Assembly: GCA_964452085.1 (NCBI GenBank)
Contig: CAYVKL010000010.1
Span: forward strand, 4,901 to 68,900
Direction of reading: 5' to 3'
DNA length: 64,000 nucleotides
Origin: Methanobacterium sp964452085
Lineage (GTDB): Archaea > Methanobacteriota > Methanobacteria > Methanobacteriales > Methanobacteriaceae
Shown here: positions 20,203 to 34,541 of the stretch, in pieces
How positions within the stretch are numbered: position 1 is the stretch's first letter
Layout: each line of letters begins with the position of its first letter
Notes under the pieces: generated by a model
Seen by the model: the letters and a program-made list of their open reading frames with translations, nothing else
Database searches by the model: none
What the model was told of the DNA's origin: nothing
Made by a program: the position numbers and the translations under genes

Positions 20203-21576
20203 TTAATCCCCAAGAACCTGTTCCACCATCCAATCAGGATGGAATTCTATAATATCCCCATATCCTTGTCCAACACCTAAAAACAATATTGGTTTGTTTA
20301 TCACATGCCCAATTGAGAGTGCTGCGCCTCCTTTAGCATCGGCGTCGGCTTTGGTTAATATTATACCATCTACACCCACGGCATCATCAAATTTGCGGGC
20401 CTGTTCCACAGCATCATTTCCCGTAAGTGCATCACCCACAAATATAGCCAGATCAGGTTTGACCACTCGCTGGATCTTCTTCATTTCATCCATGAGATTC
20501 ACATTAGTCTGCATTCGTCCCGCTGTGTCAATAAGGACCAGTTCTTTTTTCTGTGCTCGTGCGTGTTCCACAGCATCATAAGCCACAGCAGCGGGATCTG
20601 CGCCTTTCTGGTGGCGTATAATCTTCACACCCACTTTCTCTGCGTGGTAGGATATTTGTTCAATGGCCCCTGCTCGAAAAGTGTCAGAAGCTGCGATAAC
20701 AGGAGTATATCCTTCTTTAACATAATGATCAGCAATTTTAGAAATAGTAGTGGTCTTTCCAGTTCCATTAACCCCTACAAACATAATTTTGAGAGGTTCG
20801 CCAGTTTTTTTGGCATTTTTAACTAATTCTTTCAGATTAGGGCCGTCAGCAACCAGTATATCAGAAATAGCTTTTTTCAGAGCTTCCATTGTAAATTCAG
20901 CAACATCTCCTCTGCGTTTAATCTTACGACCAACCAGATCCTCTTTGACGGAATTAACTATTTGTTCAGCAACTTCCAGAGCCACATCACCCTCCAGGAG
21001 GGCCAGTTCAAGTTCAAAAAGAATATCTTCAATGTCATTTTCTGATATGGTTTTATGAGTTGCAAATGTAAATAAACCAGAAGGCTCTTCCATTTCCCCT
21101 TCAGAAATTTCAGCATCTGTTTTGGCAATTTTAGAATCATCTTCACCTTTAATAGCAGAATCTTCAGGTTTTACCTTAGATTTTTCTTTTTCCGAATCAT
21201 CTGATTTTGATTCTGGTTTTCGACGTAAAAATGAAAAACGTGACTTTTTATCCTCTTCATCTTCTTTTAAGGATATATCGTATTCTGTGTCAATTTTATC
21301 TTTCGTATCTTTTTTAGAAGTTGTTTTAACCTTTTCAGAACTAACTATTTTAGAAGTTGATTTAAAATTTTTAGAGGTTTCTTTTTCTGAAGGTTTTTTA
21401 ATCTTTTTATTCTCTTTCTTCCCAGAAGAAGGTTCAAAATTATTATCTTTTATTTTTGAAGCTGATTTTTCTTCTTTTTCCTTTGCTTTAGCAGCTTCTT
21501 CCTCTTCTTCAGAGGAGAACTGATCTGAGATTTTTCCGATGGTGCCGGAGAACTTCTTTTTCAAAGAATCAAACAA
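20203..21576 (-). CDS. ftsY: Signal recognition particle receptor FtsY
   Basis: SRP receptor GTPase that docks ribosome-SRP complexes at the membrane. The NG domain is in the C-terminal about 300 residues: G1 GVNGTGKTTTISKIADHY near residue 268, ASDTFRAGAIEQ, DTAGRMQTN and TKADADAKGGAAL. The first about 165 residues are a low-complexity, highly charged Lys/Glu/Asp/Ser linker resembling the A domain used for membrane contact, and long for an archaeal FtsY. The start is TTG 21576; AGGAG lies about ten bases upstream and an in-frame TGA sits just before it. It is the last gene of the translation cluster. The 134-bp gap to pfdA may hold its own promoter. Confidence 0.95.
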   Translation of the reverse strand: MFDSLKKKFSGTIGKISDQFSSEEEEEAAKAKEKEEKSASKIKDNNFEPSSGKKENKKIKKPSEKETSKNFKSTSKIVSSEKVKTTSKKDTKDKIDTEYDISLKEDEEDKKSRFSFLRRKPESKSDDSEKEKSKVKPEDSAIKGEDDSKIAKTDAEISEGEMEEPSGLFTFATHKTISENDIEDILFELELALLEGDVALEVAEQIVNSVKEDLVGRKIKRRGDVAEFTMEALKKAISDILVADGPNLKELVKNAKKTGEPLKIMFVGVNGTGKTTTISKIADHYVKEGYTPVIAASDTFRAGAIEQISYHAEKVGVKIIRHQKGADPAAVAYDAVEHARAQKKELVLIDTAGRMQTNVNLMDEMKKIQRVVKPDLAIFVGDALTGNDAVEQARKFDDAVGVDGIILTKADADAKGGAALSIGHVINKPILFLGVGQGYGDIIEFHPDWMVEQVLGD

Positions 21577-21710
21577 AAGACATCAACTCCTTAAATGGAT
21601 TTTGACAATACAAAATTATATCTTAAAAAGGGTATTTTAATTTTTATAAAAAATGTTGTGAATATTGGTAGATTAAAATGGACTTATTATTTATAAAATA
21701 GAAATAAAAT

Positions 21711-22148
21711 TTAGGGTAATCCATTACCGGGTGTACCCTCAATTTTCTGGATGAGTGCTTCAGCTTCTGGGCTTTTCTGAGTAATGATCTGGCTGATCTT
21801 CTGGAGATCTGACATCATCTTCTGCATGATTCCATCGAGCTCTTTTTTCTGCTCTTCCATGCTTACTTTAGCATCTTCAATACTTTTTTTAACCGCAGCA
21901 CCGGAGCCAAGACCAACAATCACTTCTTCAGTGTTTTTGATTTCAGTGATTAGAAATGAACCAGCACCAATTGGTACCAGGGTTTCAGGCGACTGTTTAC
22001 CCTTAATAATATCTAAAGTCTCCTGAGCAATAGTTAGATCGGAGATGGTTACCTTTAAAGTTTCCACTTGCTGGTTTAGCATATCCGCCTGTGCTTTGTA
22101 AGCATTAAGCTCTTCGATAAGCGCTTCCAGCCTTTGTCGGTCTTCCAT
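21711..22148 (-). CDS. pfdA: Prefoldin subunit alpha
   Basis: Hexameric co-chaperone subunit that hands nascent proteins to the thermosome. Two long coiled-coil helices (about residues 1-45 and 95-140) flank the beta-hairpin segment VPIGAGSFLITEIKN and VIVGLGSGAAVKKS, the alpha-class pattern. I use ATG 22148, eight bases after GGAG. The GTG at 22157 overlaps that site and the stop of the LX gene. It follows the ribosomal LX gene directly. Confidence 0.93.
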   Translation of the reverse strand: MEDRQRLEALIEELNAYKAQADMLNQQVETLKVTISDLTIAQETLDIIKGKQSPETLVPIGAGSFLITEIKNTEEVIVGLGSGAAVKKSIEDAKVSMEEQKKELDGIMQKMMSDLQKISQIITQKSPEAEALIQKIEGTPGNGLP

Positions 22149-22153
22149 GTCGT

Positions 22154-23055
<902 letters not shown>

Positions 23056-23065
23056 AGGAGCTCAC

Positions 23066-23311
23066 CTATTGGGCTAGGGTGACCAGTACGGAACCATCCT
23101 CTTCTTTGGTTGCCTTAACTTTGATCTTAGGGGGTATTTTCTGAATTCCCCTTTCCCATATTGTTTCATTAACCGATGCGTCCAGTTTGACGTCCTCGGA
23201 TTTCATATGTTTCTGGATGAACTCCCTTACAACACGAGTTGCTTTAGGTGACCTTTTAGTTCGTGGGGCCTTTTTAGCATCTCGAAGGGGTATAACGTAA
23301 ACTCTTTCCAT
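23066..23311 (-). CDS. rpl31e: Large ribosomal subunit protein L31e
   Basis: 81 residues from ATG 23311, which is spaced correctly from AGGAG; GTG 23320 would sit on that site. The family core is RVYVIPLRDAKKAPRTKRSP, KATRVVREFIQKHMK and ETIWERGIQKIPPKI. It lies at the peptide tunnel exit with L39e, encoded just upstream. Confidence 0.93.
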   Translation of the reverse strand: MERVYVIPLRDAKKAPRTKRSPKATRVVREFIQKHMKSEDVKLDASVNETIWERGIQKIPPKIKVKATKEEDGSVLVTLAQ

Positions 23312-23336
23312 CTCTTTCACTCCTAAACAAAGAACT

Positions 23337-23478
<142 letters not shown>

Positions 23479-23492
<14 letters not shown>

Positions 23493-24081
23493 CTTCTCTC
23501 CATCCTATTACTCTTGATTGTATGTGTGGGGGGAATAACTTAAAGGATGCATCTTCTCCTTCCATCCGGGTTATGAGACATCTTATTTCAATCTCATAAT
23601 CCGAGTTATTCTCCATACTGGTGGGTTCCTTTACCACGTGAAAAAGCTGTTCAGACAGCTGATTTATGGTTTTATGACCCCATCCAGCCAGGTTAATATA
23701 TTGGGTGATTTTAGAATCTTCAAAGCTTTGAATTTCCTTTAAATCTAATTTAGGGACCCTATCATCCCTTCGAGTGCCGTCTGCAACTAATGGGTAGCTT
23801 TCTGCAGCAAGCCCGAGGACTTCGCGGTGCAGGAAGTTTATGCCATTGTTAGGAAACCCATCTTCAAGGATCATGTCCACGCTTTCAGTTAGAATAGCTT
23901 TATCTGCTTTCAGAACACTATGTTCGAATCCTAAAGAAGATGCAGATTCTGCTGCGGATTTCCATGAATGAAAAACACCAAAGTTAGCGGTTAAAAGTTC
24001 TACTTGGTATCCTAATCGTTGAAGTATGACTGCTATTAATGAGCTGTCTTTACCTCCACTGTACAATACCGCGGCCTTCAT
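23479..24081 (-). CDS. PP-loop ATP pyrophosphatase family protein
   Basis: 200 residues from ATG 24081. The N-terminal PP-loop LYSGGKDSSL marks the adenylating N-type ATP pyrophosphatases (QueC, TtuA and TilS relatives). A second motif region, VADGTRRDDRVPKL, would cap the active site. The zinc cysteines of QueC or TtuA are not seen, so the substrate is unknown. It is conserved in position between the PDCD5 and L39e genes, which suggests tRNA or ribosome modification; this is inference. A TTG at 24087 is an alternative start. Confidence 0.8.
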
Positions 24082-24428
24082 TTCCAAGTGATGTTAATCT
24101 CTCTTTTCTGACCAGCTAACTTGCGTAGTAGTTCTTTAAGCTGCTCGTCAGTGATTTTTGACTTGACTCGACCCATCTGGGCCAGTTGGATGAGCTGCAG
24201 TTCGATTTGATCTACGAACTCCGGTTTGGTGAGGCGGAGGTTTGCCAGGCGACTGCGAGCTTCAGGGGTAAGTATCTGTAACATAGCCTGTCTTTTCTGG
24301 GCTTCCATTTCCCTGCGCATTTGCTCCTGGGATTGGGCATCTGAAGACTGCGGCTGAGCCTGTTGAGCTGCTGCTTGCTGTTGCAGTTCCTCCATTCTCC
24401 TACGCCTTATTTCCTCAATATCGCTCAT
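24078..24428 (-). CDS. PDCD5-like DNA-binding protein
   Basis: 116 residues, homologous in pattern to MTH1615 and human PDCD5. It has an Arg/Gln-rich helical N-terminus (EEIRRRRMEELQQQAAAQQA), a core ILTPEARSRLANLRLTKPEF, and a basic C-terminus with ITDEQLKELLRKL. GGGAGGT lies six bases before ATG 24428. Structural members are three-helix bundles that bind DNA or possibly chaperonin. It overlaps the following PP-loop gene by four bases. Confidence 0.9.
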   Translation of the reverse strand: MSDIEEIRRRRMEELQQQAAAQQAQPQSSDAQSQEQMRREMEAQKRQAMLQILTPEARSRLANLRLTKPEFVDQIELQLIQLAQMGRVKSKITDEQLKELLRKLAGQKREINITWK

Positions 24429-24471
24429 CAAAATACCTCCCTATTCAACAAAAAATTATCCTAAATTATTA

Positions 24472-24909
<438 letters not shown>

Positions 24910-24919
24910 ATTATTTCTC

Positions 24920-25521
<602 letters not shown>

Positions 25522-25536
25522 ATATAATCCCTCGCG

Positions 25537-25571
<35 letters not shown>

Positions 25572-25583
25572 CTTCATCAGGAG

Positions 25584-25593
25584 TTTAAATATA
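25584..25593 (-). promoter_or_regulatory. TATA box of the rnp4-to-pfdA operon
   Basis: On the minus strand the box reads TATATTTAAA. Transcription would begin near 25562 and leave about 40 bases of leader to the rnp4 TTG. Confidence 0.5.
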
Positions 25594-25714
25594 GGATTTA
25601 ATTCCCAAAACCTGAAAGTGTACTTAAGAATAATGTTTTAATTTATCTTTTTACTCCTTAAAAACCTTTCCCCACCAATTATCCCCTGAATTTCAGGAGG
25701 TTGGTGGAGTTTTA

Positions 25715-26260
25715 TCACCCTAAATAAGATGAAAAATCTATATTACCCGGTGGGGATAATTTTTTCCCCATTATAATATCTGAAATTATGTTAACGGCCT
25801 TTTCAGGAGTTATGTTACTGGTGTCAATTTCGTGCACATTTTTTCCATGTACTTGGTATGCTTCCCAAGTACAAACATCAAGTGCCTCTGCCTCAATGTT
25901 TTCACGGATTTTATCAATTTTCCAGACTCTTTTTTGGAGCCTTTCTTCAAGGATAGGTGGCGCAGTTCTGAAAACAAACACAAAATCTGCTCCAGGGAAA
26001 TAATGAGAAAGATGTCCTTCAATTAGTATACAAGGATCATTACTCATATCATTTTCTTTTTTAATAATATTTTGCAGTTCTTCCTCTAAATCATCCATAT
26101 CAACAACTTTATAACCTTTCTCAGAATCAACTCCACTGAAAAGGTGTTTCTCCTCAACTAGATGATTAATATCAACCAACTTACATCCCAATTTTTCAGC
26201 CAACAAAAGCGAAATTGTTGTTTTACCAGTTCCAGGAGTTCCTGTAAGGAAAATTATCAT
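25715..26260 (-). CDS. Adenylate kinase of the AK6/Fap7 type
   Basis: 181 residues. P-loop GTPGTGKTTISLLLAEKLGC at residue 7, an AK6-type second motif EGHLSHYFP, and the lid/arginine region ILEERLQKRVWKIDKIRENIEAEALDVC. Members (human CINAP, yeast Fap7) act in 20S pre-rRNA cleavage at the small-subunit platform as well as phosphorylating AMP, so the placement near ribosomal genes fits. AGGGGTAGGT precedes the ATG. Confidence 0.88.
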   Translation of the reverse strand: MIIFLTGTPGTGKTTISLLLAEKLGCKLVDINHLVEEKHLFSGVDSEKGYKVVDMDDLEEELQNIIKKENDMSNDPCILIEGHLSHYFPGADFVFVFRTAPPILEERLQKRVWKIDKIRENIEAEALDVCTWEAYQVHGKNVHEIDTSNITPEKAVNIISDIIMGKKLSPPGNIDFSSYLG

Positions 26261-26346
26261 ATTGACCTACCCCTAAATCCTTTTTTATAATCTTATTTTA
26301 TTTCCTAAACTCCGTTTAGAAGTTATAAATCAGGAACAATTTAATT

Positions 26347-27123
<777 letters not shown>

Positions 27124-27280
27124 TATTTCACCTCTTTCTAATCTTCAAATGTTAATTAAAAACTTAAATTAACTTCTGTATCATTATCGGATCTGATTAT
27201 TAATTCTTAACTATGGTTATATTTTAACTGAAATAACATTTGACTTCTTTCTTAATATTTTAATGGTCTGAAAAAATGAG

Positions 27281-28375
27281 TCATTTCTTTATAATAATAC
27301 GTAGAACGTCTTTATCTTCCATAATATGGTCCAATCCAACTTTTTGACCTGGGAATTTCACTGAGCTACCCCATATTTTGGCATGACGGAAGTTTTTCAG
27401 GAAATCACGGTGTAGTTTACCAGCCACATCTTCTACACTGGAACCTTTCCGCACAATCAAAGGTTCTTCCAAGTCTGCCTTCTGACCCTGAGGTTTCATA
27501 TATATCCTTATAAGTTTAAGACGTTCAAATATTTCCTCTTTAAGCCCATCAACCCCCATTCCCTTATCAGCAGCCATATAAAGGGCTTCATGCATTTTTT
27601 CGTGAAGTTCATTCAGATATCTTGAATCTGCCAGGTCTATCTTGTTTATCACCCGTAATAGCGGGATGTACACAATACTATTATCAAGAGAATCAATGAA
27701 ACGGTCTATGGTAACATCTTCCCTGATTAGAACATCAGCACTGTGTACCCCGTACTCGTTGAGTATCGAGCGAATGGTTCTCTCGTCCATATGGGTTAGT
27801 GGAACTGTTGATGCTAATTTAACACCACCTAATCTACGGCGTTTCACTGTCACATCAGGCGCTCTTTGGTTGGGCCTTATTCCAATGTTAATGAGTTCAT
27901 CAAGAATAAGGTTCTGGTGTTGAGGGTTAAATACATCCAGCACCATTACAATGAGGTCTGCGTTACGAGCCACAGAAAGGATCTCTTTACCCCTACCTTT
28001 TCCTTTTGAAGCACCGGTTATTATCCCTGGAACGTCAAATACCTGAATTTGAGCTCCACGATAATCCATAACCCCTGGAATTACATCAAGGGTAGTAAAT
28101 TCGTAAGCTCCAATTTTGGACTGAGCATTGGTGATTTGGTTGAGTATAGTTGATTTACCCACAGATGGGAATCCTACCAGAACTACAGTTGAATCTCCAC
28201 TCTTTTTAAGGGTGAACCCCCTTCCTTTGGTGGAAGAAGAGCTCCTTTTTATTGATTCTTCCCGTAATTTTGAGATTTTAGCCTTTAACTTCCCAATATG
28301 GTGAGATGTGGCCTTGTTATAAGGAGTCTTTGTGATCTCCTCTTCGATCTTGCGGATCCTGTCTTCTATATCCAT
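27281..28375 (-). CDS. DRG-family GTP-binding protein
   Basis: About 364 residues. OBG/DRG GTPase with G1 GFPSVGKSTILNQITN near residue 70, G3 DVPGI, and a late NKIDL G4. A C-terminal TGS domain (LIVRKGSSVEDVAGKLHRDF) follows, as in eukaryotic developmentally regulated GTP-binding proteins, which bind stalled ribosomes. The preferred start is ATG 28375, just after GTGAG; GTG 28384 is an alternative. Monocistronic. Confidence 0.93.
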   Translation of the reverse strand: MDIEDRIRKIEEEITKTPYNKATSHHIGKLKAKISKLREESIKRSSSSTKGRGFTLKKSGDSTVVLVGFPSVGKSTILNQITNAQSKIGAYEFTTLDVIPGVMDYRGAQIQVFDVPGIITGASKGKGRGKEILSVARNADLIVMVLDVFNPQHQNLILDELINIGIRPNQRAPDVTVKRRRLGGVKLASTVPLTHMDERTIRSILNEYGVHSADVLIREDVTIDRFIDSLDNSIVYIPLLRVINKIDLADSRYLNELHEKMHEALYMAADKGMGVDGLKEEIFERLKLIRIYMKPQGQKADLEEPLIVRKGSSVEDVAGKLHRDFLKNFRHAKIWGSSVKFPGQKVGLDHIMEDKDVLRIIIKK

Positions 28376-28533
28376 AAAGCTCACTTTAAAATAAGAATAT
28401 GACTACCAATATTCTAAAAATCTTTTTTACAATCTATAGTTATGTAATCTTAAAAACATACACTAATTTAAGTATTGATTTTCCACTTAAAAAAGTTTTA
28501 ATTGAAAATAAAGAAAAATGAGGAATGAATTTT

Positions 28534-30945
28534 TTAAGTCACATTCCACACCATAACTTCGGATATTCCTTCAGACGGTTCTTTATGGGCCAGTTTAAAG
28601 TGGGTTAACCCCTGTCCCTGCATGAAGAACAGGCGTGTGAACATGGAATCTTCCAATTCCTTGCTCATTGCCACTGCAATCAAATTGTTATCCTGTTTTA
28701 TTATATAGATTGAAAATGTGCTTTGATTGTTAACAACCTGGTCATATGCTTTTACACCATCGTTCATGATCACAATTCGATGCGGAGGAGCTACCTTGTT
28801 CTTACTGACCTGTAGACCTCCAGTAACAGAATTACCATTGATCTGAAGCGTTATTCCATTATCAGCGGTGATATTCACTACGTTGTTTTGAGTTGTAGCA
28901 TTGGCTTGAGCAAGTGAATAGATGTAATTAGTGGAATTTCCTGAGTTAAAGTTCCAGCTTCCGAAGTAGGACCACCAGCCAGCTTTACCCACCATATCCA
29001 GACTGGTTACAAAAAGTTCAGGAGTTGGATTTGCAGGATGGGTGTACTGCAACACATTCTGTGCCTGTTCAGAGGTCATACCATACTGAGTGGTCAAAAT
29101 GTTCTGTGCTGTGTTTTTATCAACAACCACTATTTTATCGATTATCTCCACAGTTTTACCAGTATTTTTAGTGACATTTTCAACAGCAACATATCCATTA
29201 TCACCACTTGTAGCCAGCATTTTTAATATACCTGCAGATAGGGCCTCATTATTAGTATATAGTGCCTTACCAACCCAGTATGCTCTGGCACTGTTCTGTG
29301 AACCCCCGTCAAATGTTACGGCACGATCTGCTTTTGTGGCAAATAAGTGTCCAAAGTCCCACCAGGAGGTCATTATTGCATTTTTTGGTGTGTTATTATT
29401 GACCCATGTCAATGTATTTACCATTGCATCATCTGTACCCGGTACAACTGAGTTTGATATGGTATTAGCAGAACTCACTGGAGCATAAGCAACCAAAATG
29501 ATCACAACGATCATTGCGATAGCATGGTAGTTTGGTTTATGAATATAGTTTCTAAGGTAATCTGCTATGAACCCCACGAATATCCCTGCGCACAGAGTTA
29601 TTGGAAGTGAAAATAGCTCCACAAATCTTACACCCTTGGTAAAAGCGTAAGCTGTTACAATTAACCATACTGAGAACAATATAACATAATACAGATAGTT
29701 TCTCCTCTTTTCTGGAGGAACAACACTTTCGACTTTTTCGGCGCTTTGGACTGGTTCTTTTGACTCTTCTTTTCTTCTTCTGGATCTTCTTCCCCTTTTA
29801 GGCTTTCTATCCTTTTTGGAAGGTTTGTTTTTTCCTTTCCCCTTGGCTTTTTTTATCCTTAAATTCCATAAAAGCATGAATAATCCCAATATTCCAAAAG
29901 CGAAGGGAATTATTCCCCCAACGTCGGCTACGACTGTTGAAAGTGATGGAATTTGAAGTTCACCAACAGATATGTATACATTAGGATATGAACTGCCCTG
30001 GGTTGCTGATTGTAGTGTAGTCGCTCCAATCGGTTCTAATAGTGAGCCAAAGACTGAAGGTCCAGATGTTATGAGCATTAAAACAAAGCTTAAACCTATA
30101 AATATAACCAATGGAAGAATGACTGGCTGTTCCAGGAGCCAATGTTTCTTGTTGGGATAATCTTTCCATGATTTAATGCTATCTATTTTAAAGAGGTATT
30201 TTGATATCAATGCATATACAATGGCCACGAAAACCACTATATAAAATGTTAACCACCAGCCCTCCCATGCTAAAGTGAATATAGCCAGGGATATAGCAGA
30301 ATAAACTGCGAATAACATTTTTCTTCGATTTTCTGTTGAAGTTATACTTTCACTGAAGAACCATATTATAAAAAGGGGCAGGAGCATGTTGAACATGTCT
30401 GTATCAAAAAAGCCTGCGAAAGTGTGGGAGAAATAAAAAGTGGCAACTCCCACCAGTAAAGCTGCAGCAATTCCCCCGTAGTCGTTTGTGATTCTTCTGA
30501 TGAAGAAATAAGCTGGGATTACGCAGAGTGAAGCTATGATTGCTGAAGTCCAGAAACTGACCAACAAGAGGGGAAACTGGCCAAATATATTAGCAACTTT
30601 GTAGAATAATGCCGTGACCCAGATTAGCAACGGCGGATATTCGGCTGATCTTCCGGGAGGGTAGAATGAATGCAAATCCCAATCAGTGCCATTTTTGATG
30701 GTATCGCCCAAATAACCATGGTCAATGAAATTCTGAGTTAAACGATAGTTATAGTATGAATCCATCTCACTGAAGTAAGGAAGCCCACTATCCTCCTGGA
30801 AATAGGCTTTCATCTGGTCAGGTACACCAGATATGTTAACTGCCTCAGCTCGAAGGAAAAATACCAGAGAAAATAGGATAAGAATTATAATAATCGGTTT
30901 CAATTTTTTTATGAGATTTTCATATTCCATAATTTCATTCTCCAT
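28534..30945 (-). CDS. aglB: Oligosaccharyltransferase AglB (STT3 family)
   Basis: 803 residues. It transfers a lipid-linked glycan to Asn-X-Ser/Thr sequons outside the membrane. The N-terminal part has about 11-13 membrane helices with a first catalytic acidic motif EMDSYYNYR near residue 60; the extracytoplasmic C-terminal domain begins before the WWDFGH signature near residue 526. An unusual feature is a strongly basic Lys/Arg loop of about 50 residues (around 360-415, nucleotides about 29700-29865, with GRRSRRRKEE) between two membrane segments. Substrates could include the Asn-rich surface proteins at 2.5-9 kb. The start may be ATG 30945 or ATG 30930, which is nine bases after GGAG. Confidence 0.95.
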   Translation of the reverse strand: MENEIMEYENLIKKLKPIIIILILFSLVFFLRAEAVNISGVPDQMKAYFQEDSGLPYFSEMDSYYNYRLTQNFIDHGYLGDTIKNGTDWDLHSFYPPGRSAEYPPLLIWVTALFYKVANIFGQFPLLLVSFWTSAIIASLCVIPAYFFIRRITNDYGGIAAALLVGVATFYFSHTFAGFFDTDMFNMLLPLFIIWFFSESITSTENRRKMLFAVYSAISLAIFTLAWEGWWLTFYIVVFVAIVYALISKYLFKIDSIKSWKDYPNKKHWLLEQPVILPLVIFIGLSFVLMLITSGPSVFGSLLEPIGATTLQSATQGSSYPNVYISVGELQIPSLSTVVADVGGIIPFAFGILGLFMLLWNLRIKKAKGKGKNKPSKKDRKPKRGRRSRRRKEESKEPVQSAEKVESVVPPEKRRNYLYYVILFSVWLIVTAYAFTKGVRFVELFSLPITLCAGIFVGFIADYLRNYIHKPNYHAIAMIVVIILVAYAPVSSANTISNSVVPGTDDAMVNTLTWVNNNTPKNAIMTSWWDFGHLFATKADRAVTFDGGSQNSARAYWVGKALYTNNEALSAGILKMLATSGDNGYVAVENVTKNTGKTVEIIDKIVVVDKNTAQNILTTQYGMTSEQAQNVLQYTHPANPTPELFVTSLDMVGKAGWWSYFGSWNFNSGNSTNYIYSLAQANATTQNNVVNITADNGITLQINGNSVTGGLQVSKNKVAPPHRIVIMNDGVKAYDQVVNNQSTFSIYIIKQDNNLIAVAMSKELEDSMFTRLFFMQGQGLTHFKLAHKEPSEGISEVMVWNVT

Positions 30946-31292
30946 GGACCTTAGTTAAACCGCTGCTTTGAATTTGTAAACGTTTTTATCTATTTATCTA
31001 TATTGGACTATTATAACTATTTAAAGTATAAGTGTGCCATTAGCATGACATGCATAATTATATCAAAATGATATTGATGATTCAACTTTAAAAATTCATC
31101 TAACATCAGTTGATAGTTTTTAGTTATTATATTTTTTTATATTTTTATTAAAAGACCCCAAGATTTAAATATTATAAAGTTGTATTTATCCAATATAATG
31201 TTGTATAAATCTAACATTTTGTTTTAAATAAATAACATAAAATTAGAAATATGCAACAGCAAAAATATTACTAAAAATAAAGGAGGGAAAAT
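30946..31292. promoter_or_regulatory. Divergent promoter region with TTGTATxxATC direct repeats
   Basis: 347 bp between aglB and the DUF2178/HTH pair. TTGTATTTATC (31180-31190) and TTGTATAAATC (31201-31211) start 21 bp apart, i.e. two helical turns on one face. The second overlaps the likely TATA box of the DUF2178 gene. These are candidate operators for the HTH protein encoded downstream. The rest is AT-rich. Confidence 0.45.
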
Positions 31293-31694
31293 ATGAAAAA
31301 AATTTCAGAAAACTTAAATTCATATAATGTAAGTATTTGGTTTGGATCCATTGCTTTGATGGTTTCTGGGCTGATAATGATGGCCACCAAGACTATGAGT
31401 GATTTGCTGGCAATAATCCTATTATTGGGAATTATGGCAATGATGACAAATTTCTTCACATACGTGGGAATGGACAAAAAAGCTCATGATGAACGTTTAA
31501 GAAAAATCGGAACATTTGCCACAACTTATTCATGGTACATAACTTTAGTATTCGTTTCTTTTCTTGTAATTACCATGTATTGGAGTCAAAATATTCACAA
31601 CCCCATTGAATTAATGGGAGTGATAATATTCGTCATGACATTAACCATGTTGGTAGGAAACACAATTTTAAGTCGTAAGGGCGACATAGACTGA
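31293..31694 (+). CDS. DUF2178 membrane protein
   Basis: 133 residues with four predicted membrane helices (about 10-30, 35-55, 75-97 and 105-125). The loop AHDERLRKIGTFATTYSWYI is typical of DUF2178. GGAGGG precedes the ATG. It is followed after 26 bases by a small HTH gene; membrane protein plus XRE-like regulator is a recurring archaeal and bacterial pair thought to form a sensing or autoregulated unit. Function unknown. Confidence 0.8.
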   Translation: MKKISENLNSYNVSIWFGSIALMVSGLIMMATKTMSDLLAIILLLGIMAMMTNFFTYVGMDKKAHDERLRKIGTFATTYSWYITLVFVSFLVITMYWSQNIHNPIELMGVIIFVMTLTMLVGNTILSRKGDID

Positions 31695-31720
31695 ATTTAG
31701 GTAATCACAGGCGATTAAGA

Positions 31721-31933
31721 ATGAAAACCCGAATAAAAGAATATCGAGCTCGTCATAACTTGACACAAGCCCAACTGGCAGGAAAAGTTGGTGTTAGAAG
31801 AGAAACCATCGTCTTCCTTGAGAAAGGAAAGTATAACCCATCTCTTAAATTAGCACATGACGTAGCTATGGCTTTAGGAGCAAAAATCGATGATATTTTC
31901 ATTTTTGATGATGAATCAGATATTGATGAATAA
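31721..31933 (+). CDS. XRE-family HTH transcriptional regulator
   Basis: 70 residues, essentially a lone HTH_3 domain: RIKEYRARHNLTQAQLAGKV, GVRRETIVFLEKGKYNPSL and KLAHDVAMALGAKIDDIF. The acidic C-terminal tail DDESDIDE is short. It probably represses its own two-gene operon; the direct repeats at 31180-31211 are candidate targets. The ribosome site is weak, so it may be coupled to the DUF2178 gene. Confidence 0.88.
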   Translation: MKTRIKEYRARHNLTQAQLAGKVGVRRETIVFLEKGKYNPSLKLAHDVAMALGAKIDDIFIFDDESDIDE

Positions 31934-32049
31934 TTTAAAGAGATTATGAGATGATATAGCTGGTTGACCAAAAAAATTAAATAAATATGAAATGAATTGG
32001 TGGAAAAAAATGGAAAATTAAAAATAATTATACTCTGCTTAGAATCATA

Positions 32050-34197
<2,148 letters not shown>

Positions 34198-34541
34198 GAA
34201 AATCACTTAATCTCTATAGTTAGACAATATTGCAAATAAACTTGATAATAATTATACCATACATAATAATAATTATTAATAAATTTATGGATGCCAATTC
34301 ATCATTTTATCAGTTACTTAATCATAATTATTATGCCCGTCGAATATAATTGATAATGTAGATTATAATATATTATTGTAAATATTATTGCAATTAATAA
34401 AGTAGATATAATTAATTATTGATTATATGGTAAGATGGTTCACATCGTAGTTAATTTAATAACTATTTCCAGAATGTGATTAAAATTAATTTCAATTTTA
34501 CAACATTATTATTAATTAGTATTAGTTAATAAGGAGATAAA
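34198..34541. other. Very AT-rich divergent spacer (344 bp)
   Basis: Lies between topA and the phosphoesterase gene and carries both promoters. It consists largely of AAT/TTA-rich runs such as AATAATAATTATTAAT near 34265. No origin recognition box, gene or structured RNA was recognised. AAGGAGAT at its right end is the next ribosome site. Confidence 0.5.

Noticed and set aside
23931..23941. tRNA T-arm-like GTTCGAATCC
   Set aside because: Lies inside the PP-loop gene with no matching cloverleaf around it.
27124..27280. TPP riboswitch upstream of thi4
   Set aside because: None of the conserved TPP-riboswitch core elements could be found in the spacer.
34198..34541. AT-rich spacer as an origin
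   Set aside because: Extreme AT content is the only argument; no repeated boxes were found.
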